64,000 bases of DNA from Eoetvoesiella caeni (GCF_003315175.1 NZ_QNRQ01000007.1:62001-126000); one strand, 5' to 3'. Positions 1-9,175 are shown, numbered from the stretch's first letter. Notes: generated by a model not told the origin, from the letters alone. Translations and numbers: made by a program.

Positions 1-238
1 TGGCTTGGCATAAATGAGCATAGCCTTGGGCGCGTTCTTCTTCGCTAAGGTAGGCCGGATGTACATTGCCCAGGTCGACTTGGCCCGTGGCGACCCGCCC
101 GCGGCAGGATCGGCACACCCCCGACCGGCAACTGAACGGCAAGCCGGCTCCGGCGTTCAGGCCCGCGCCCAGAATCGCCTGTTGAGACGTGCAACTGAAT
201 TGCCGCCCGCTGGGCTGTAGTGTCACCGTATAGCTCAT
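1..238 (-). CDS. 2Fe-2S ferredoxin-domain oxidoreductase, N-terminal part only (runs off left edge)
   Basis: The minus strand opens with ATG at 238-236 and stays open for 79 codons to the window edge. The translation has the plant-type 2Fe-2S ferredoxin layout: a short beta strand (MSYTVTLQPSGR) and then Cys37, Cys42 and Cys45 in LPFSCRSGVCRSCRGRV, the CxxxxCxxC cluster loop. Proteins starting this way are usually three-domain electron-transfer reductases (ferredoxin, FAD, NAD), such as phenol hydroxylase reductase or CDP-6-deoxy-glucoseen reductase homologues. The flavin and NAD parts would lie outside the window, so the exact product is open. The first cluster Cys is beyond doubt; the final one should lie further downstream. 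The gene reads in the same direction as the LysR gene 111 bp upstream. Confidence 0.8.
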   Translation of the reverse strand, partial: MSYTVTLQPSGRQFSCTSQQAILGAGLNAGAGLPFSCRSGVCRSCRGRVATGQVDLGNVHPAYLSEEERAQGYAHLCQA

Positions 239-349
239 GCCTATACTGTCTCCGGATATATTGTTTGTTATCGGGAAAAGTATAGGAGTACGCGGCGGCC
301 CGCACTAACAAATTGTTGTGATAGAGATTATGGGTTTTGCGAATAAGCC

Positions 350-1279
350 TCAAGCGGGCAAAGGCGCTTTAAGGAAAGCCTGGAAAGCCAGCTCGCGAAG
401 CCAGAGGTTGGCCGGATCCGCATTGAACCGATCATGCCATTGCTGCCAAATTGGGAATGGCCCCACGTGGAAAGGCAGACGTACGCTGCGCAAGTCGGAC
501 CGGCCTCGGAGTATGGTGCCCGCCAAACGCATCGGTAGCGATAGAACCAGATCGGACGTTGCCGCTACGTCGGCCGCGCCGAGGGCATGGGCCATTGTCA
601 GCACGACATTGCGCTCGGCAAGTATTCCTTGCTGATACAAAGTGTCTTGCAAAGCCGCGTCGCTGGCGCCGCTGGGCCGGTACGTTACATGTTGGGACTG
701 CAGATACTCTTTGTACGTGAACGCATCCGACTGCATACTATGCTGTCGCCCTATCAAGGCCACAAAGGTCTCCTCGCACAGAACCTGTACCTGAAACCCC
801 GGTCCCATGGGCAGCCAGCTTCCAATGGCAATATCGACCTTGCCGCTTAGCAGCAAAGCGCGCGCCTCTTCAGCACTGGAAGCGCCAACTGTCTCGAAGC
901 GTGCGAACGGCGCCGCGGCGCGCGCGGGATTCAGGAAGCCCGGCAATAGCACTAATTGCCCTATGTCGTTGATGGCGATCCTGAACAGGCGGTCGGTTGT
1001 CGCAGGATCGAAGCGCTGGGTCTTGTCGATAGCCTGGGTGAGTTTATGCAAGCCTTCCTCGACCAGGTCGATAAGCGCGTCCGCCAGCGGCGTCGGCACC
1101 ATGCCCACTTGTGTCCGCAAGAACAGCGGATCGTCGAATCGTTCGCGCAGCCGCTTAAGCGCGTTGCTGACTGCCGATTGCGTCATGTTCAGGTGTTCGC
1201 CCGCCTTGGTGACATTGCGTGTCACGTAAATGGCTTGAAACACAAGGAACAAATTCAGGTCAACCGTTCTTATATTCAT
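350..1279 (-). CDS. LysR-family transcriptional regulator
   Basis: This 309-residue protein has the usual LysR length. The N-terminal winged helix-turn-helix is clear at about residues 20-65 (AGEHLNMTQSAVSNALKRL, then FDDPLFLR), followed by a periplasmic-binding-protein-like effector domain to the end. It is the last gene of a minus-strand series: 85 bp downstream of the secreted alpha/beta hydrolase, which follows a peptide-type ABC transporter. A role in controlling that uptake module, or the ferredoxin-domain gene beyond it, is inferred from position only. The effector is unknown. The ATG start at 1279 places the HTH at the normal distance from the N-terminus. Confidence 0.9.
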   Translation of the reverse strand: MNIRTVDLNLFLVFQAIYVTRNVTKAGEHLNMTQSAVSNALKRLRERFDDPLFLRTQVGMVPTPLADALIDLVEEGLHKLTQAIDKTQRFDPATTDRLFRIAINDIGQLVLLPGFLNPARAAAPFARFETVGASSAEEARALLLSGKVDIAIGSWLPMGPGFQVQVLCEETFVALIGRQHSMQSDAFTYKEYLQSQHVTYRPSGASDAALQDTLYQQGILAERNVVLTMAHALGAADVAATSDLVLSLPMRLAGTILRGRSDLRSVRLPFHVGPFPIWQQWHDRFNADPANLWLRELAFQAFLKAPLPA

Positions 1280-1364
1280 ATCCGGCGTGCTTGCAGCGGT
1301 AAGTAATGGCTCGAACCAGTGTTGAACCCGCTTGGTATGGGCAGGCCGGAAGCAAGGATACGCG

Positions 1365-2300
1365 CTACTTCACTTGCTTCAGTGCTGCCGCTGCAACCAA
1401 CCCGTAAGGGTTGCCGAAGTCGTCCATCATTTCAAAGTGGTTGTAGAACTTAGCTTTGATCAGTTCGACGGGCTTGCCGGCGGCCTGCATTGCTTGGGCA
1501 AAGCTGTCGGTTTGGCGTTTGAATTCGTCAGTTTCCAGGCTGCCGTGGGCCAGTATTACCGGCGTGTGGATTTTTTCCAGATGGCGCTGTGTGCTCATGG
1601 CGTCTTCGATGGCATCCGTAAACGGGATATAGGAGGAGCGAACCGAAAGCCGCACGGGCTTGAGGTCGTACATGCCGGAAATCAAGGTCGCGCCTTTGAT
1701 GATGTCGGCGGGGACACCTTGCGCCTTCCAGTCTGTGGTCAGCAGCACGCCGCCCAGGTGGGCCCCGGATGAGTGGCCCGATATGTAGATGCGGTCGCGG
1801 TCGATGCCTAGTTTGTCGGCATTTTTGTAAATCCAGACCATGGCTTTGCGCAACTGGGCGGTCATACCGTCAAGGCCAATATCCTGAACTTTGCCGAAGT
1901 CCAAGGCAGCATAGCTGATGCCTGCATGCACAAACATTTCTGCGGGAAAGTGATAACTGGATGCATTGCCTGCACGCCAGGCGCCGCCGTGAATAAATAC
2001 GTGCAAAGGCGCTTTGGCGGCCTTGGCCCGGAAAAGATCCAGACCTTCGTCCTTGCTGTCACCATAGGCGAAGTGTTCAGGAGCACCCAAGCGTTGGCGA
2101 GTTACTTCGCTGCGCATGTCATAGCGTTGCAGAATTTGCTTTATGTTTGGCGCCCATTCGCCTTGGGTGTAATTGTGATCCAGCTGCGCCTGGGTGTAAT
2201 TCATGAACACGGGAGCGTCTTTAGGCGTTTGCGCCATTGTGGCGGCAGGCAGAGAGAGCAGTGCGGCACTGAGTGCGGCCACGGCGATGCGTTTGATCAT
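1365..2300 (-). CDS. Secreted alpha/beta hydrolase (arylformamidase / feruloyl-esterase-like)
   Basis: This 311-residue hydrolase has a Sec signal peptide (MIKRIAVAALSAALLSLPAA, cleavage near MAQ). The fold markers are an oxyanion segment HGGAWRAG near residue 105, the nucleophile elbow GHSSGAH near residue 175 (Ser nucleophile), and a late His in YNHFEMMDD near residue 290 as the likely catalytic His. This arrangement matches the arylformamidase / BD-FAE type of carboxylesterase, so an ester- or amide-hydrolysing enzyme in the periplasm is the safe call. It begins 46 bp after the ABC ATPase gene ends on the same strand, so it is probably in that operon and may process the transported substrate outside the membrane. 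Substrate unknown. Confidence 0.8.
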   Translation of the reverse strand: MIKRIAVAALSAALLSLPAATMAQTPKDAPVFMNYTQAQLDHNYTQGEWAPNIKQILQRYDMRSEVTRQRLGAPEHFAYGDSKDEGLDLFRAKAAKAPLHVFIHGGAWRAGNASSYHFPAEMFVHAGISYAALDFGKVQDIGLDGMTAQLRKAMVWIYKNADKLGIDRDRIYISGHSSGAHLGGVLLTTDWKAQGVPADIIKGATLISGMYDLKPVRLSVRSSYIPFTDAIEDAMSTQRHLEKIHTPVILAHGSLETDEFKRQTDSFAQAMQAAGKPVELIKAKFYNHFEMMDDFGNPYGLVAAAALKQVK

Positions 2301-2346
2301 TGTCAGTCTCCGTTTTTTTTAGATCTAAAGTATACCTTTGCAGCCG

Positions 2347-3978
2347 CTACACTGCGCCCGCAAATGAAAATCCTTGCCCAGGCGCCGCAGCCAACAAGGT
2401 CTTGGTGTAGGCGTGTTGGGGCGCAAAAAAGACGTCTTTGATTTCGCCCTGTTCGACCACTTCGCCCTGACTCATGACGATGACGCGGTCGCAAATCTGG
2501 CTGGCGACGCGAAGATCGTGGGTGATGAACAATATACCGATAGACAAGCGCTGCTGGATGTCGGCAAGCAGGTCCAGGATTTGCGCCTGTACGGAGACGT
2601 CCAGCGCGGATACGGCTTCGTCGGCTATCAGAATTTTGGGTTCGCACGCCAGGGCGCGGGCGATGGAAATGCGTTGGCGCTGTCCGCCTGAAAATTCGCT
2701 GGGGTAGCGGCGTAGCGCGTCGGGGCTTAGCCGCACCAGGGTCATCAGTTCTTCGGCGCGTGCCCAGGCCTGGTCGCGCGGAATTCCGAAATTGATGGGG
2801 CCTTCGATAATGGAGGCGCCCACGGTCTGGCGCGGATTCAGCGATCGGTACGGATCCTGGAAAATGACCTGGACCAGGCGCCGGAGCGCCGACAGATGCT
2901 TGACGCCCAGATGTGCGAACGAGTGCTCGCCAGAGATAATGTCGCCGGATGTCGGGTCTATCAGGCGGGCAATGCAGCGCGCCACGGTGGATTTTCCGGA
3001 ACCGGATTCGCCGACGATACCCAGCGTCTCGCCGGGCCGGATCGACAGCGAGATGTCCTTGGCGGCCTGCACGATGCGCCGCTTGCCGGGCCAACTGCCG
3101 GTCTTGTAGGTTTTGCTAAGGTTGCGCACGTCAAGCAGCGGCACGGCATTGCCCAAGGGCGGGCGTTGCGGTGCGCCCAGCTCGGGCACGGCCTTCAGCA
3201 GCATTTTGGTGTAGGCCTCTTGGGGCCGGGTCAGGACGTCCAGCTTAGGGCCTTTCTCGACCATATCGCCCAATTGCAGCACAACGACTTCATCGGCAAT
3301 TTCGGCGACCACGCCGAAGTCGTGGGTAATGAACAGAACGGCAGTGCCGTTTTCGTTTTGCAGTTCCAGTATGAGCTTGAGAATTTCGGCCTGGGTTGTA
3401 ACGTCCAGCGCCGTGGTGGGCTCGTCGCAAATAAGCAGCGCGGGCTTCAGGATGAGGGCGATGGCTATGACAATGCGTTGGCGTTGGCCCCCGGATAGCT
3501 GGTGGGGATAGGACGAGAAAACGCGGTCGGGGTCCGGCAGTTTTACGTGGCGGAAGATCTCGAGGATTCTTGCCTTGCGTTGGGCCGGCGCCATGTTGAC
3601 GTGCCGCGCCAGCATTTCGTCGACTTGCGCGCCGCAAGTCATTACGGGGTTCAGCGCCGTCATGGGCTCTTGGAACACCATGGCCATGGACGTGCCGCGC
3701 AAGCTGCGCAATTTGTCGGCGCTTGCTCCAACCAGTTCGGTGCCTTGCAGCTTGATCGAACCGGCCTGGGGTTTGACTTCTTCAGGCAATAAGCCCATGA
3801 CGGCGCTGGCTATCACGGATTTGCCCGAGCCGGATTCGCCTACCAGGCACACTACCTTGCCGGGGGCGACATCGAACGAAATGTGCCGAACGGCATAGCG
3901 CCTGTCGGCGCCGGCCGGCAAGGCTATCGTCAGGTTTTCAATTGACAGTACGTTGGGCACTGCGGCGGTGGTTTGCAT
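2347..3978 (-). CDS. Peptide/opine-type ABC transporter, double ATP-binding protein (DppD-DppF fusion type)
   Basis: This 543-residue protein contains two complete ABC ATPase units, like GsiA or YejF. Each has a Walker A (GESGSGKS near residues 50 and 325), a signature (LSGGQRQR and FSGGQRQR) and a Walker B ([10 protein letters not shown] and [10 protein letters not shown]; the second has Ala where Pro is usual). The linker after each half carries the oligopeptide-permease C-terminal extension. It starts 3 bp after the DppC-type permease stop, so the two are translationally close. It would energise import by the adjacent permeases and binding protein. The exact substrate cannot be read from the sequence; the neighbouring M20 amidohydrolase suggests an amide- or peptide-containing compound. 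Confidence 0.93.
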   Translation of the reverse strand: MQTTAAVPNVLSIENLTIALPAGADRRYAVRHISFDVAPGKVVCLVGESGSGKSVIASAVMGLLPEEVKPQAGSIKLQGTELVGASADKLRSLRGTSMAMVFQEPMTALNPVMTCGAQVDEMLARHVNMAPAQRKARILEIFRHVKLPDPDRVFSSYPHQLSGGQRQRIVIAIALILKPALLICDEPTTALDVTTQAEILKLILELQNENGTAVLFITHDFGVVAEIADEVVVLQLGDMVEKGPKLDVLTRPQEAYTKMLLKAVPELGAPQRPPLGNAVPLLDVRNLSKTYKTGSWPGKRRIVQAAKDISLSIRPGETLGIVGESGSGKSTVARCIARLIDPTSGDIISGEHSFAHLGVKHLSALRRLVQVIFQDPYRSLNPRQTVGASIIEGPINFGIPRDQAWARAEELMTLVRLSPDALRRYPSEFSGGQRQRISIARALACEPKILIADEAVSALDVSVQAQILDLLADIQQRLSIGILFITHDLRVASQICDRVIVMSQGEVVEQGEIKDVFFAPQHAYTKTLLAAAPGQGFSFAGAV

Positions 3979-3981
3979 TGT

Positions 3982-4947
3982 TCAGCCTCCACGCTTGTTG
4001 AATTTGGGGTCCAGCATGTCGCGCAAGCCATCGCCGAAAATATTGACCGCCAGGACTGTCAGGCTAAGGAAGATGCCCGGCAACAATACGCCGTGGGGAT
4101 ATTGGTTGAACTGCGCGCGGCCGTCGGCCATGATGTTGCCCCATGTGGCCATTTCCGCCGGCAGCCCAACGCCCAGGAAGGAAAGAATGGCTTCGACAAG
4201 AATTGCCGCCGCGCACACAAATGTGCCTTGAATGATCAATGGCGCTATGGCGTTGGGCAAAATATGCCGCAGCAGCACTTTCCAGGTGGGGGTGTCCAGG
4301 GCCATGGCGGCTTCCACATAGGGCTCTTCGCGTACGGTCAGCACGACCGAACGCAGCAGGCGTGCCACTCGCGGAATCTCGGGAATGGCAATGGCCACGA
4401 TTACGGTGGTAAGGGTGCCGCCGAATAAGGCCACCAGGCTGATCGCGAACAATATGCCGGGAATGGCCATTACTCCGTCCATGACGCGCATGATCAAGCC
4501 GTCCAGATGGCGGAAATAGCCGGCCAGAAGGCCGATCAGTATGCCTACGAACACAGCCAGGACCGCCACCGCCAGCCCCACGGTGATGGAAACACGGGCG
4601 CCATACAAAGTACGGCTCCAGATATCCCGGCCCAGGCTGTCGGACCCCATGATGTATAGATGGTTGAACGAGTCGCCTGCCAGGCTGACGAATTCGGCCT
4701 GTGTGCCGGGCAGCAGGTTGCCATTGGCCGGGTCCATGACCTGGGGATCGATGGTACCCAGCCAGGGCGCGAAGATGGCCATCAGAATCAATATCAGCAA
4801 TACGATGCCGCCAATGCGGACCGACCAGTTCGACAGCACGCGGCGCATCAGCGAGCGCCTGCGTACGGGCGCCGGCATCGTGTCGTCGTTATAAAGGTCC
4901 GGCGGCTGTTTGGCGCCTGGCGCCATGGCTTCGTCGAGAGTCTTCAA
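3982..4947 (-). CDS. ABC transporter permease, DppC/OppC type
   Basis: This 321-residue inner-membrane permease has a cytoplasmic N-terminal stretch, a first transmembrane segment (GGIVLLILILMAIFAPWLG) with the following OppC-type loop, a cluster of further helices, and the EAA loop region (EAAMALDTPTWKVLLRHILP) that contacts the ATPase. The longest start is a TTG at 4947 with AAGG eight bases upstream. An ATG seven codons later at 4926 has a weaker upstream site, so the start is uncertain by seven residues. It begins 10 bp after the DppB-type gene and ends 3 bp before the ATPase gene. Confidence 0.92.
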   Translation of the reverse strand: MKTLDEAMAPGAKQPPDLYNDDTMPAPVRRRSLMRRVLSNWSVRIGGIVLLILILMAIFAPWLGTIDPQVMDPANGNLLPGTQAEFVSLAGDSFNHLYIMGSDSLGRDIWSRTLYGARVSITVGLAVAVLAVFVGILIGLLAGYFRHLDGLIMRVMDGVMAIPGILFAISLVALFGGTLTTVIVAIAIPEIPRVARLLRSVVLTVREEPYVEAAMALDTPTWKVLLRHILPNAIAPLIIQGTFVCAAAILVEAILSFLGVGLPAEMATWGNIMADGRAQFNQYPHGVLLPGIFLSLTVLAVNIFGDGLRDMLDPKFNKRGG

Positions 4948-4957
4948 TTTTTTAGCC

Positions 4958-5899
4958 TTAATACCGGACGCGCGGGTCGAGGACCAGATAGCTCAGGTCG
5001 ACCAGCAGATTGATCATGACGTAGATCACGGAGAAGAACAGGGTAATGGCCTGGATGAGCGGGAAGTCGCGCGACAGCACGGCGTCTACTGTAAGTTGTC
5101 CCAGGCCCGGAATGGCGAACACGGTTTCGGTCACCACCACCCCGCCGATCAGCAAGGCCACGCCTATGCCGATGACCGTTACTATGGGGATGGCCGCATT
5201 GGCCAAGGCATGCCGCATCAGCACGCGAAGTTCGGACACTCCTTTTGCACGCGCGGTGCGGATGTAGTCTTCGGTCAGCGCTTCGGCCACGGCCGCGCGG
5301 GTTACCCGTGCAATCAGGGCTACGTAAATGATGGACAAGGTAATGGCGGGCAGGACCAAGTGGTGCAGCCAGCCCCAGAAGTCGTCGCTGAACCGGGTGT
5401 ATCCCTGAGTTGGAAACCAGTTCCAGTGCAGGGCGAAAGCCCAAATCATGAGATAGCCGATGACGAACGAGGGAATGGAAAACCCCAGCACGGAAAACCC
5501 CATCAGCGTTCGGTCCAGCCAGCCGCCATGGCGCCACGCCGCCGCAACCCCCAGGGGGATGGCGACGACGATGGTAATAAGCAGGGTAAGCAGCGACAGG
5601 GAAACAGTGGGTTCGATGCGCTGCGCAATCAGGTGGGTGACCTTCATCTTCATGAAGTAGGACTCGCCCAGGTCGCCCTGAGCCAGGCGGCCAACCCAGT
5701 GCGTGAACTGCACGGGCAGGGAGTCGTTCAGCCCCAGTTCGGCCCGCACACGGGCTATGTCGGCCGAGGTTCCGCTGTTGCCCACGATCATTGCGGCTGG
5801 GTCGCCGGGAGCCAGCCGCAGCATTAAAAATACTATCAACGCCACAATGACAAGCACTGGGACGGTTGCCACAATTCGGCGAACCAAAAGCACTAGCAT
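4958..5899 (-). CDS. ABC transporter permease, DppB/OppB type
   Basis: This is a 313-residue DppB-family permease. The ATG at 5899 is preferred over a longer reading from 5974 because GAGG lies just before it and the protein then begins with the normal first membrane helix (MLVLLVRRIVATVPVLVIVA). The typical early motif MLRLAPGDPAAMIVG follows, then about five more membrane helices and an EAA loop (RTARAKGVSELRVLMRHAL). It pairs with the DppC-type permease 10 bp downstream. A 91-bp gap separates it from the binding-protein gene, enough for a processing or attenuation site, although no strong hairpin was seen. Confidence 0.92.
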   Translation of the reverse strand: MLVLLVRRIVATVPVLVIVALIVFLMLRLAPGDPAAMIVGNSGTSADIARVRAELGLNDSLPVQFTHWVGRLAQGDLGESYFMKMKVTHLIAQRIEPTVSLSLLTLLITIVVAIPLGVAAAWRHGGWLDRTLMGFSVLGFSIPSFVIGYLMIWAFALHWNWFPTQGYTRFSDDFWGWLHHLVLPAITLSIIYVALIARVTRAAVAEALTEDYIRTARAKGVSELRVLMRHALANAAIPIVTVIGIGVALLIGGVVVTETVFAIPGLGQLTVDAVLSRDFPLIQAITLFFSVIYVMINLLVDLSYLVLDPRVRY

Positions 5900-5990
5900 T
5901 GGAACCTCGGGGTCATCGGTAGTAGAAGCATGGTTTTGCCTGTCAGGCGGTGCGCCGGTTTGCATGCGGCGCACCGTTGATTCGAGTGGC

Positions 5991-7574
5991 TTAGTTTTTC
6001 TTTATATTCCAGAAAACAGAGACGGGCGAATCGACCAGGCCGCTGACCACGCCTTTACGCACCGCGGTAAAGTTGGTGGACTCGCCCAATGGCGCGTACA
6101 AGCCATAGTTGAAGACTTCTGTCTGAATGGCCTGGGCCAGTTCTTTGCGTTTGGCGGGATCCATAGTGGCCAGGAACTGTCCCTTCAGGTCTTCGAGCTT
6201 GGGGTCGGTGGCCCATCCGAACCAGCCCTTTTCGCCATTGCCAGTCATGGGCGCGAAAAATAGCGGGTTCATGGTGTCGGAAGCGCCCCAGCCCGTGACA
6301 AACATATTCCAGCCGCCTTTGTCCGCGGGGTCTTTCTTGGCCCGGCGTGCCAGCAGCGAAGGCCAGTCCATCGAGACCAGGTCTACCTTGAAGCCGCCCT
6401 GGCGCAGCAGTTGAGCCAATACGACGGGGAATTTATTAAGCAGGGTGAAGTCGGACGGATTCATCAAGACGATGGGCGTGCCGTCGTAGCCGGCTTCTTT
6501 CAAGAGCGCCTTGGATTTTTCGAACTGGGGCTTGCCGGTGAAGTAGGAGGTATCGTCCGTGGCATACGTGGAGCCGCAGGGATAGATGGATGTGCAGGTG
6601 TTGTAGAGGTCCTTATTGACCATTTGGGCACGCATCAGCGCCTGCTGATTGATGCTCATGATTGCCGCTTGCGATATCTTCGGATTATTGAAGGGCGGAA
6701 TCAAGTGGTTCAGGTGCATGGCATACGAACCTTTGGGAACGGGCACCAGCAACTGGATGTTGGGATTGGCCTTGAGCGCTGCATATTGCTCGGGAGGCGT
6801 CCAGGACAGCATGTCGACTTCGCCGTTGATCAAAGCGTTTGCCTGGGTTTGGCCGTCTTTCAAAATAACCCATTCGACTCGATCAACATAGACATGCTTG
6901 CCGCCCGCGGTTCCCGATGGCGCTTCGGACCGCGGTACATACTTGGTGTTTTTTTCGTAGACGACTTTTTCGCCCGGGCGGAACTCGTCTTTCTTGAAAA
7001 TATATGGGCCCGAGCCCGTGTAGTCGCTGATTTGCTTGTCGGCCGGTGTTTGGGCAACACGTTCGGGCATGATGAATGGCGGGTTCGACGCGGGCTTGCT
7101 CAAGGCTTCCAGCACCATGCCGAATGGTTGTTTAAAAGTAATGGTGAATGTCTTGTCGTCGACGGCTTCGAATTTATCGATGGCGGCAAACATCTTTTGT
7201 CCCAGGCCATCGCGCTGTCCCCAGCGTTTGATCGAAGGGATGACATCCTTGGTGGTTACGGGTTGGCCGTCGTGCCATGCCAGCCCGTCGCGCAAGGTGA
7301 ACGTCCATTTCATACCGTCCGGACTTTTGGTGTAGGTATCGACCATTTGCGGATGCACGTCGCCCTTGGTATCTACGCCGAAAAGCGTGTCGTAAATCAT
7401 GTAGCCGTGGTCGCGCGTTACAAATGCTGTGGTCCAGATGGGATCCAGGACTTTCAGATCGGCCTGGGGCACCATGCGTAATACGTTTTTGTCATTGTTG
7501 GGGGCGGCAAAGGACATTGAGGCAGCAGCCAGCATGACGCCGGCAATCAATGGTTTTATAGCTTTTTTGAACAT
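5991..7574 (-). CDS. ABC transporter periplasmic substrate-binding protein, peptide/opine family (SBP_bac_5)
   Basis: This 527-residue protein has a Sec signal peptide (MFKKAIKPLIAGVMLAAASM, cleavage near SFA-AP) and the cluster C binding-protein body, with the family's RDGLAWHDGQPVTTKDV segment near residue 95. GGAGACA precedes the ATG at a good distance. It delivers substrate to the DppB/DppC/ATPase set downstream. Homologues bind di- and oligopeptides, glutathione, opines or nickel. The sequence has no lipobox, so it should be a soluble periplasmic protein. It lies 34 bp after the M20 amidohydrolase gene, which suggests co-transcription from a promoter upstream of 8871. Confidence 0.93.
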   Translation of the reverse strand: MFKKAIKPLIAGVMLAAASMSFAAPNNDKNVLRMVPQADLKVLDPIWTTAFVTRDHGYMIYDTLFGVDTKGDVHPQMVDTYTKSPDGMKWTFTLRDGLAWHDGQPVTTKDVIPSIKRWGQRDGLGQKMFAAIDKFEAVDDKTFTITFKQPFGMVLEALSKPASNPPFIMPERVAQTPADKQISDYTGSGPYIFKKDEFRPGEKVVYEKNTKYVPRSEAPSGTAGGKHVYVDRVEWVILKDGQTQANALINGEVDMLSWTPPEQYAALKANPNIQLLVPVPKGSYAMHLNHLIPPFNNPKISQAAIMSINQQALMRAQMVNKDLYNTCTSIYPCGSTYATDDTSYFTGKPQFEKSKALLKEAGYDGTPIVLMNPSDFTLLNKFPVVLAQLLRQGGFKVDLVSMDWPSLLARRAKKDPADKGGWNMFVTGWGASDTMNPLFFAPMTGNGEKGWFGWATDPKLEDLKGQFLATMDPAKRKELAQAIQTEVFNYGLYAPLGESTNFTAVRKGVVSGLVDSPVSVFWNIKKN

Positions 7575-7608
7575 TTTCTTGTCTCCATTGGGGTGGGCAG
7601 GTCAGGTA

Positions 7609-8871
7609 TTACGATTTGCCATGGCATAACCATGCCGATGCCGCGGTAAGCATCGATTGCAATCCGGTCTTTAGCGTGGGGTTGAGGACTGGCGCAAATT
7701 TGGGTGAATGGTTATTGGGTATGTGGTTGAGCGTATTGTTCTGTTTTGCTTCGTTGTACACGGCGGGGTCGGTGCCGCCCACGAACCAGAAGACATAAGG
7801 CACACCCCATACGCGGCCAAAGACGCTGAAGTCTTCGCTGGCCGCGAACGGTTCGGTTTCGTAGGCTTGTTCGCCGAACTGGCGCTTGAACGCCTGCGCC
7901 GCCTTGTGGGTGGCTTCGACGTCGTTTCGTGTAATCGGGTAGCTGTTTATCGTAGTGAATTCGGGCTCTTTGGGCGCGTTCGAGGCCATGCATTCGGCGC
8001 AGCAGATGCGCTTGATTGCGCCCAGAATGTGGCTGCGGACGTTTTCATCGTAGGTGCGGACGTTCAGCTTTAGCGTGGCGTCGTCGGGAATGATGTTTTC
8101 TTTGGTGCCCGCTTGAAGCGAACCTATGGTCAGCACGGCATTGTCGGAGGGGGCGATTTCGCGCGACACGATGGTTTGCAGCCGCAAGGCGGTGGATGCG
8201 GCCATAATGACCGGATCGATGGATGTTTGCGGTTGCGAACCATGCGATCCGCGCCCGAACAGCTTGACTTTTATGCTGTCGCCGGCCGCGAGAATAATGC
8301 CGTCCCGATACCCTACCATGCCGGCCGGGGCAACCATGACATGTTGGCCAAGGATAACGTCGGGCTTGGGAAAGCGTTCTACCATGCCATCGTCCATCAT
8401 GCATTGCGCGCCACGGCCCACCTCTTCGCCGGGTTGGAATACAGCCAGCACCGTGCCTTGCCAGTGTTGTCGATTTTCGATAAGGACTTGGGCTGCGCCA
8501 AGCAGCCAGGTAGTGTGCATGTCGTGGCCGCACGCGTGGGCGACGCCTACCTCGGTGCCATCGTCATCTTTAACTCTGACCGTGCTGGCATAAGGCAAGC
8601 CCGTCATTTCGGTGACCGGCAGGCCGTCCATGTCGGCCCGAAGCATGACGGTTGGGCCTTCGCCGTTCTTCAATACGCCTACGACTCCCGTTATGCCAAC
8701 CTGGCTGGAGACTTCGAAGCCGAGTTTTTCCAGATAACTGGACACGATGCCGGCAGTGCGGACTTCGTTCATGGACAGTTCGGGATTCTGGTGCAAGTCT
8801 TTGTATATTTCCTCTAGAACAGGCAGCAATTTGCTGCTTGAGGCTTCAAGGGCTTGGGTGAGCGGGTTCAT
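7609..8871 (-). CDS. M20-family metallo-amidohydrolase (hippurate / N-acyl amino acid hydrolase type)
   Basis: This 420-residue cytoplasmic enzyme matches the M20D amidohydrolases (HipO, AbgA/B, IAA-amino acid hydrolase). Metal-binding motifs are visible: AHACGHDMHTTWL with the first Cys/His pair, GEEVGRGAQ with the catalytic Glu region, and a late ASEDFSVFG. The start at 8871 is chosen because GGAGACAGG sits directly upstream; reading back to 8910 adds thirteen residues with no better site. It is the first gene of the ABC transporter series. The likely logic is import of an N-acyl amino acid or amidated compound and its hydrolysis inside the cell. That coupling is inferred from gene order. 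Confidence 0.9.
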   Translation of the reverse strand: MNPLTQALEASSSKLLPVLEEIYKDLHQNPELSMNEVRTAGIVSSYLEKLGFEVSSQVGITGVVGVLKNGEGPTVMLRADMDGLPVTEMTGLPYASTVRVKDDDGTEVGVAHACGHDMHTTWLLGAAQVLIENRQHWQGTVLAVFQPGEEVGRGAQCMMDDGMVERFPKPDVILGQHVMVAPAGMVGYRDGIILAAGDSIKVKLFGRGSHGSQPQTSIDPVIMAASTALRLQTIVSREIAPSDNAVLTIGSLQAGTKENIIPDDATLKLNVRTYDENVRSHILGAIKRICCAECMASNAPKEPEFTTINSYPITRNDVEATHKAAQAFKRQFGEQAYETEPFAASEDFSVFGRVWGVPYVFWFVGGTDPAVYNEAKQNNTLNHIPNNHSPKFAPVLNPTLKTGLQSMLTAASAWLCHGKS

Positions 8872-8960
8872 CCTGTCTCCGGTTCGTTCGGTTTGCGGTA
8901 TTGGCGGCATGGCCTGTTCCGTCCGATATTGGCTGAATTATTCTCGGTTTATTTCAAGTT

Positions 8961-8988
8961 GGCTATAGATGAAAACGTCTATATCGCC
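8961..8988. promoter_or_regulatory. Operator-like dyad (TATAGA-N8-TCTATA) upstream of the M20/ABC operon
   Basis: The half sites TATAGA (8964-8969) and TCTATA (8978-8983) are perfect inverted repeats around an 8-bp spacer, framed by GGC and GCC outer bases. It lies about 90 bp upstream of the M20 start codon. The size and AT-rich symmetry fit a LysR- or GntR-type binding site. The binding protein is unknown; the LysR encoded at 350-1279 is a candidate. Confidence 0.45.
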
Positions 8989-8993
8989 AAAAA

Positions 8994-9014
8994 TTAGTTG
9001 CATTGATCAACTAA
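8994..9014. promoter_or_regulatory. Second operator-like dyad (TTAGTTG-N7-CAACTAA)
   Basis: TTAGTTG (8994-9000) and CAACTAA (9008-9014) form a perfect 7-bp inverted repeat with a 7-bp spacer. The spacer and right arm include a nested TTGATCAA palindrome at 9004-9011. The element is six bases from the first dyad, so the two may be paired recognition and activation sites as in LysR-controlled promoters. Function is inferred from symmetry and position only. Confidence 0.45.
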
Positions 9015-9175
9015 ATTGTGAGAGCAGGAGATAACGTCTGTCAACAGATGATTCCCCTAGGATCCTGCCTGCCGGTTCGGCCGTCTCGGCCATCGGCACG
9101 ATGTTTTGCCGCCGAGGCAATTCTTGCCGAAAACGGCTTGCCGAGCGGGCGTATTGTCTTGATCCTGAATGGCTT

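Larger units (their letters stand above)
8872..9175. other. 304-bp intergenic region upstream of the M20/ABC operon
   Basis: There is no convincing gene here; the open frames crossing it are antisense extensions of the phospholipase D gene or lack ribosome sites. The stretch around 8930-9020 is markedly AT-richer than its surroundings and holds two separate inverted repeats, listed individually. This is the natural place for the promoter of the minus-strand operon that begins at 8871. I could not settle on one clear -35/-10 pair. Confidence 0.6.

Noticed and set aside
4910-5827. A 305-codon plus-strand open frame across the two ABC permease genes
   Set aside because: The translation is full of Gln, His and Gly with no hydrophobic or domain structure, whereas the minus strand encodes two textbook permeases with good ribosome sites.
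6411-7481. A 356-codon plus-strand open frame across the binding-protein gene
   Set aside because: It is antisense to a clear SBP_bac_5 protein with a signal peptide, and has no start signals of its own.
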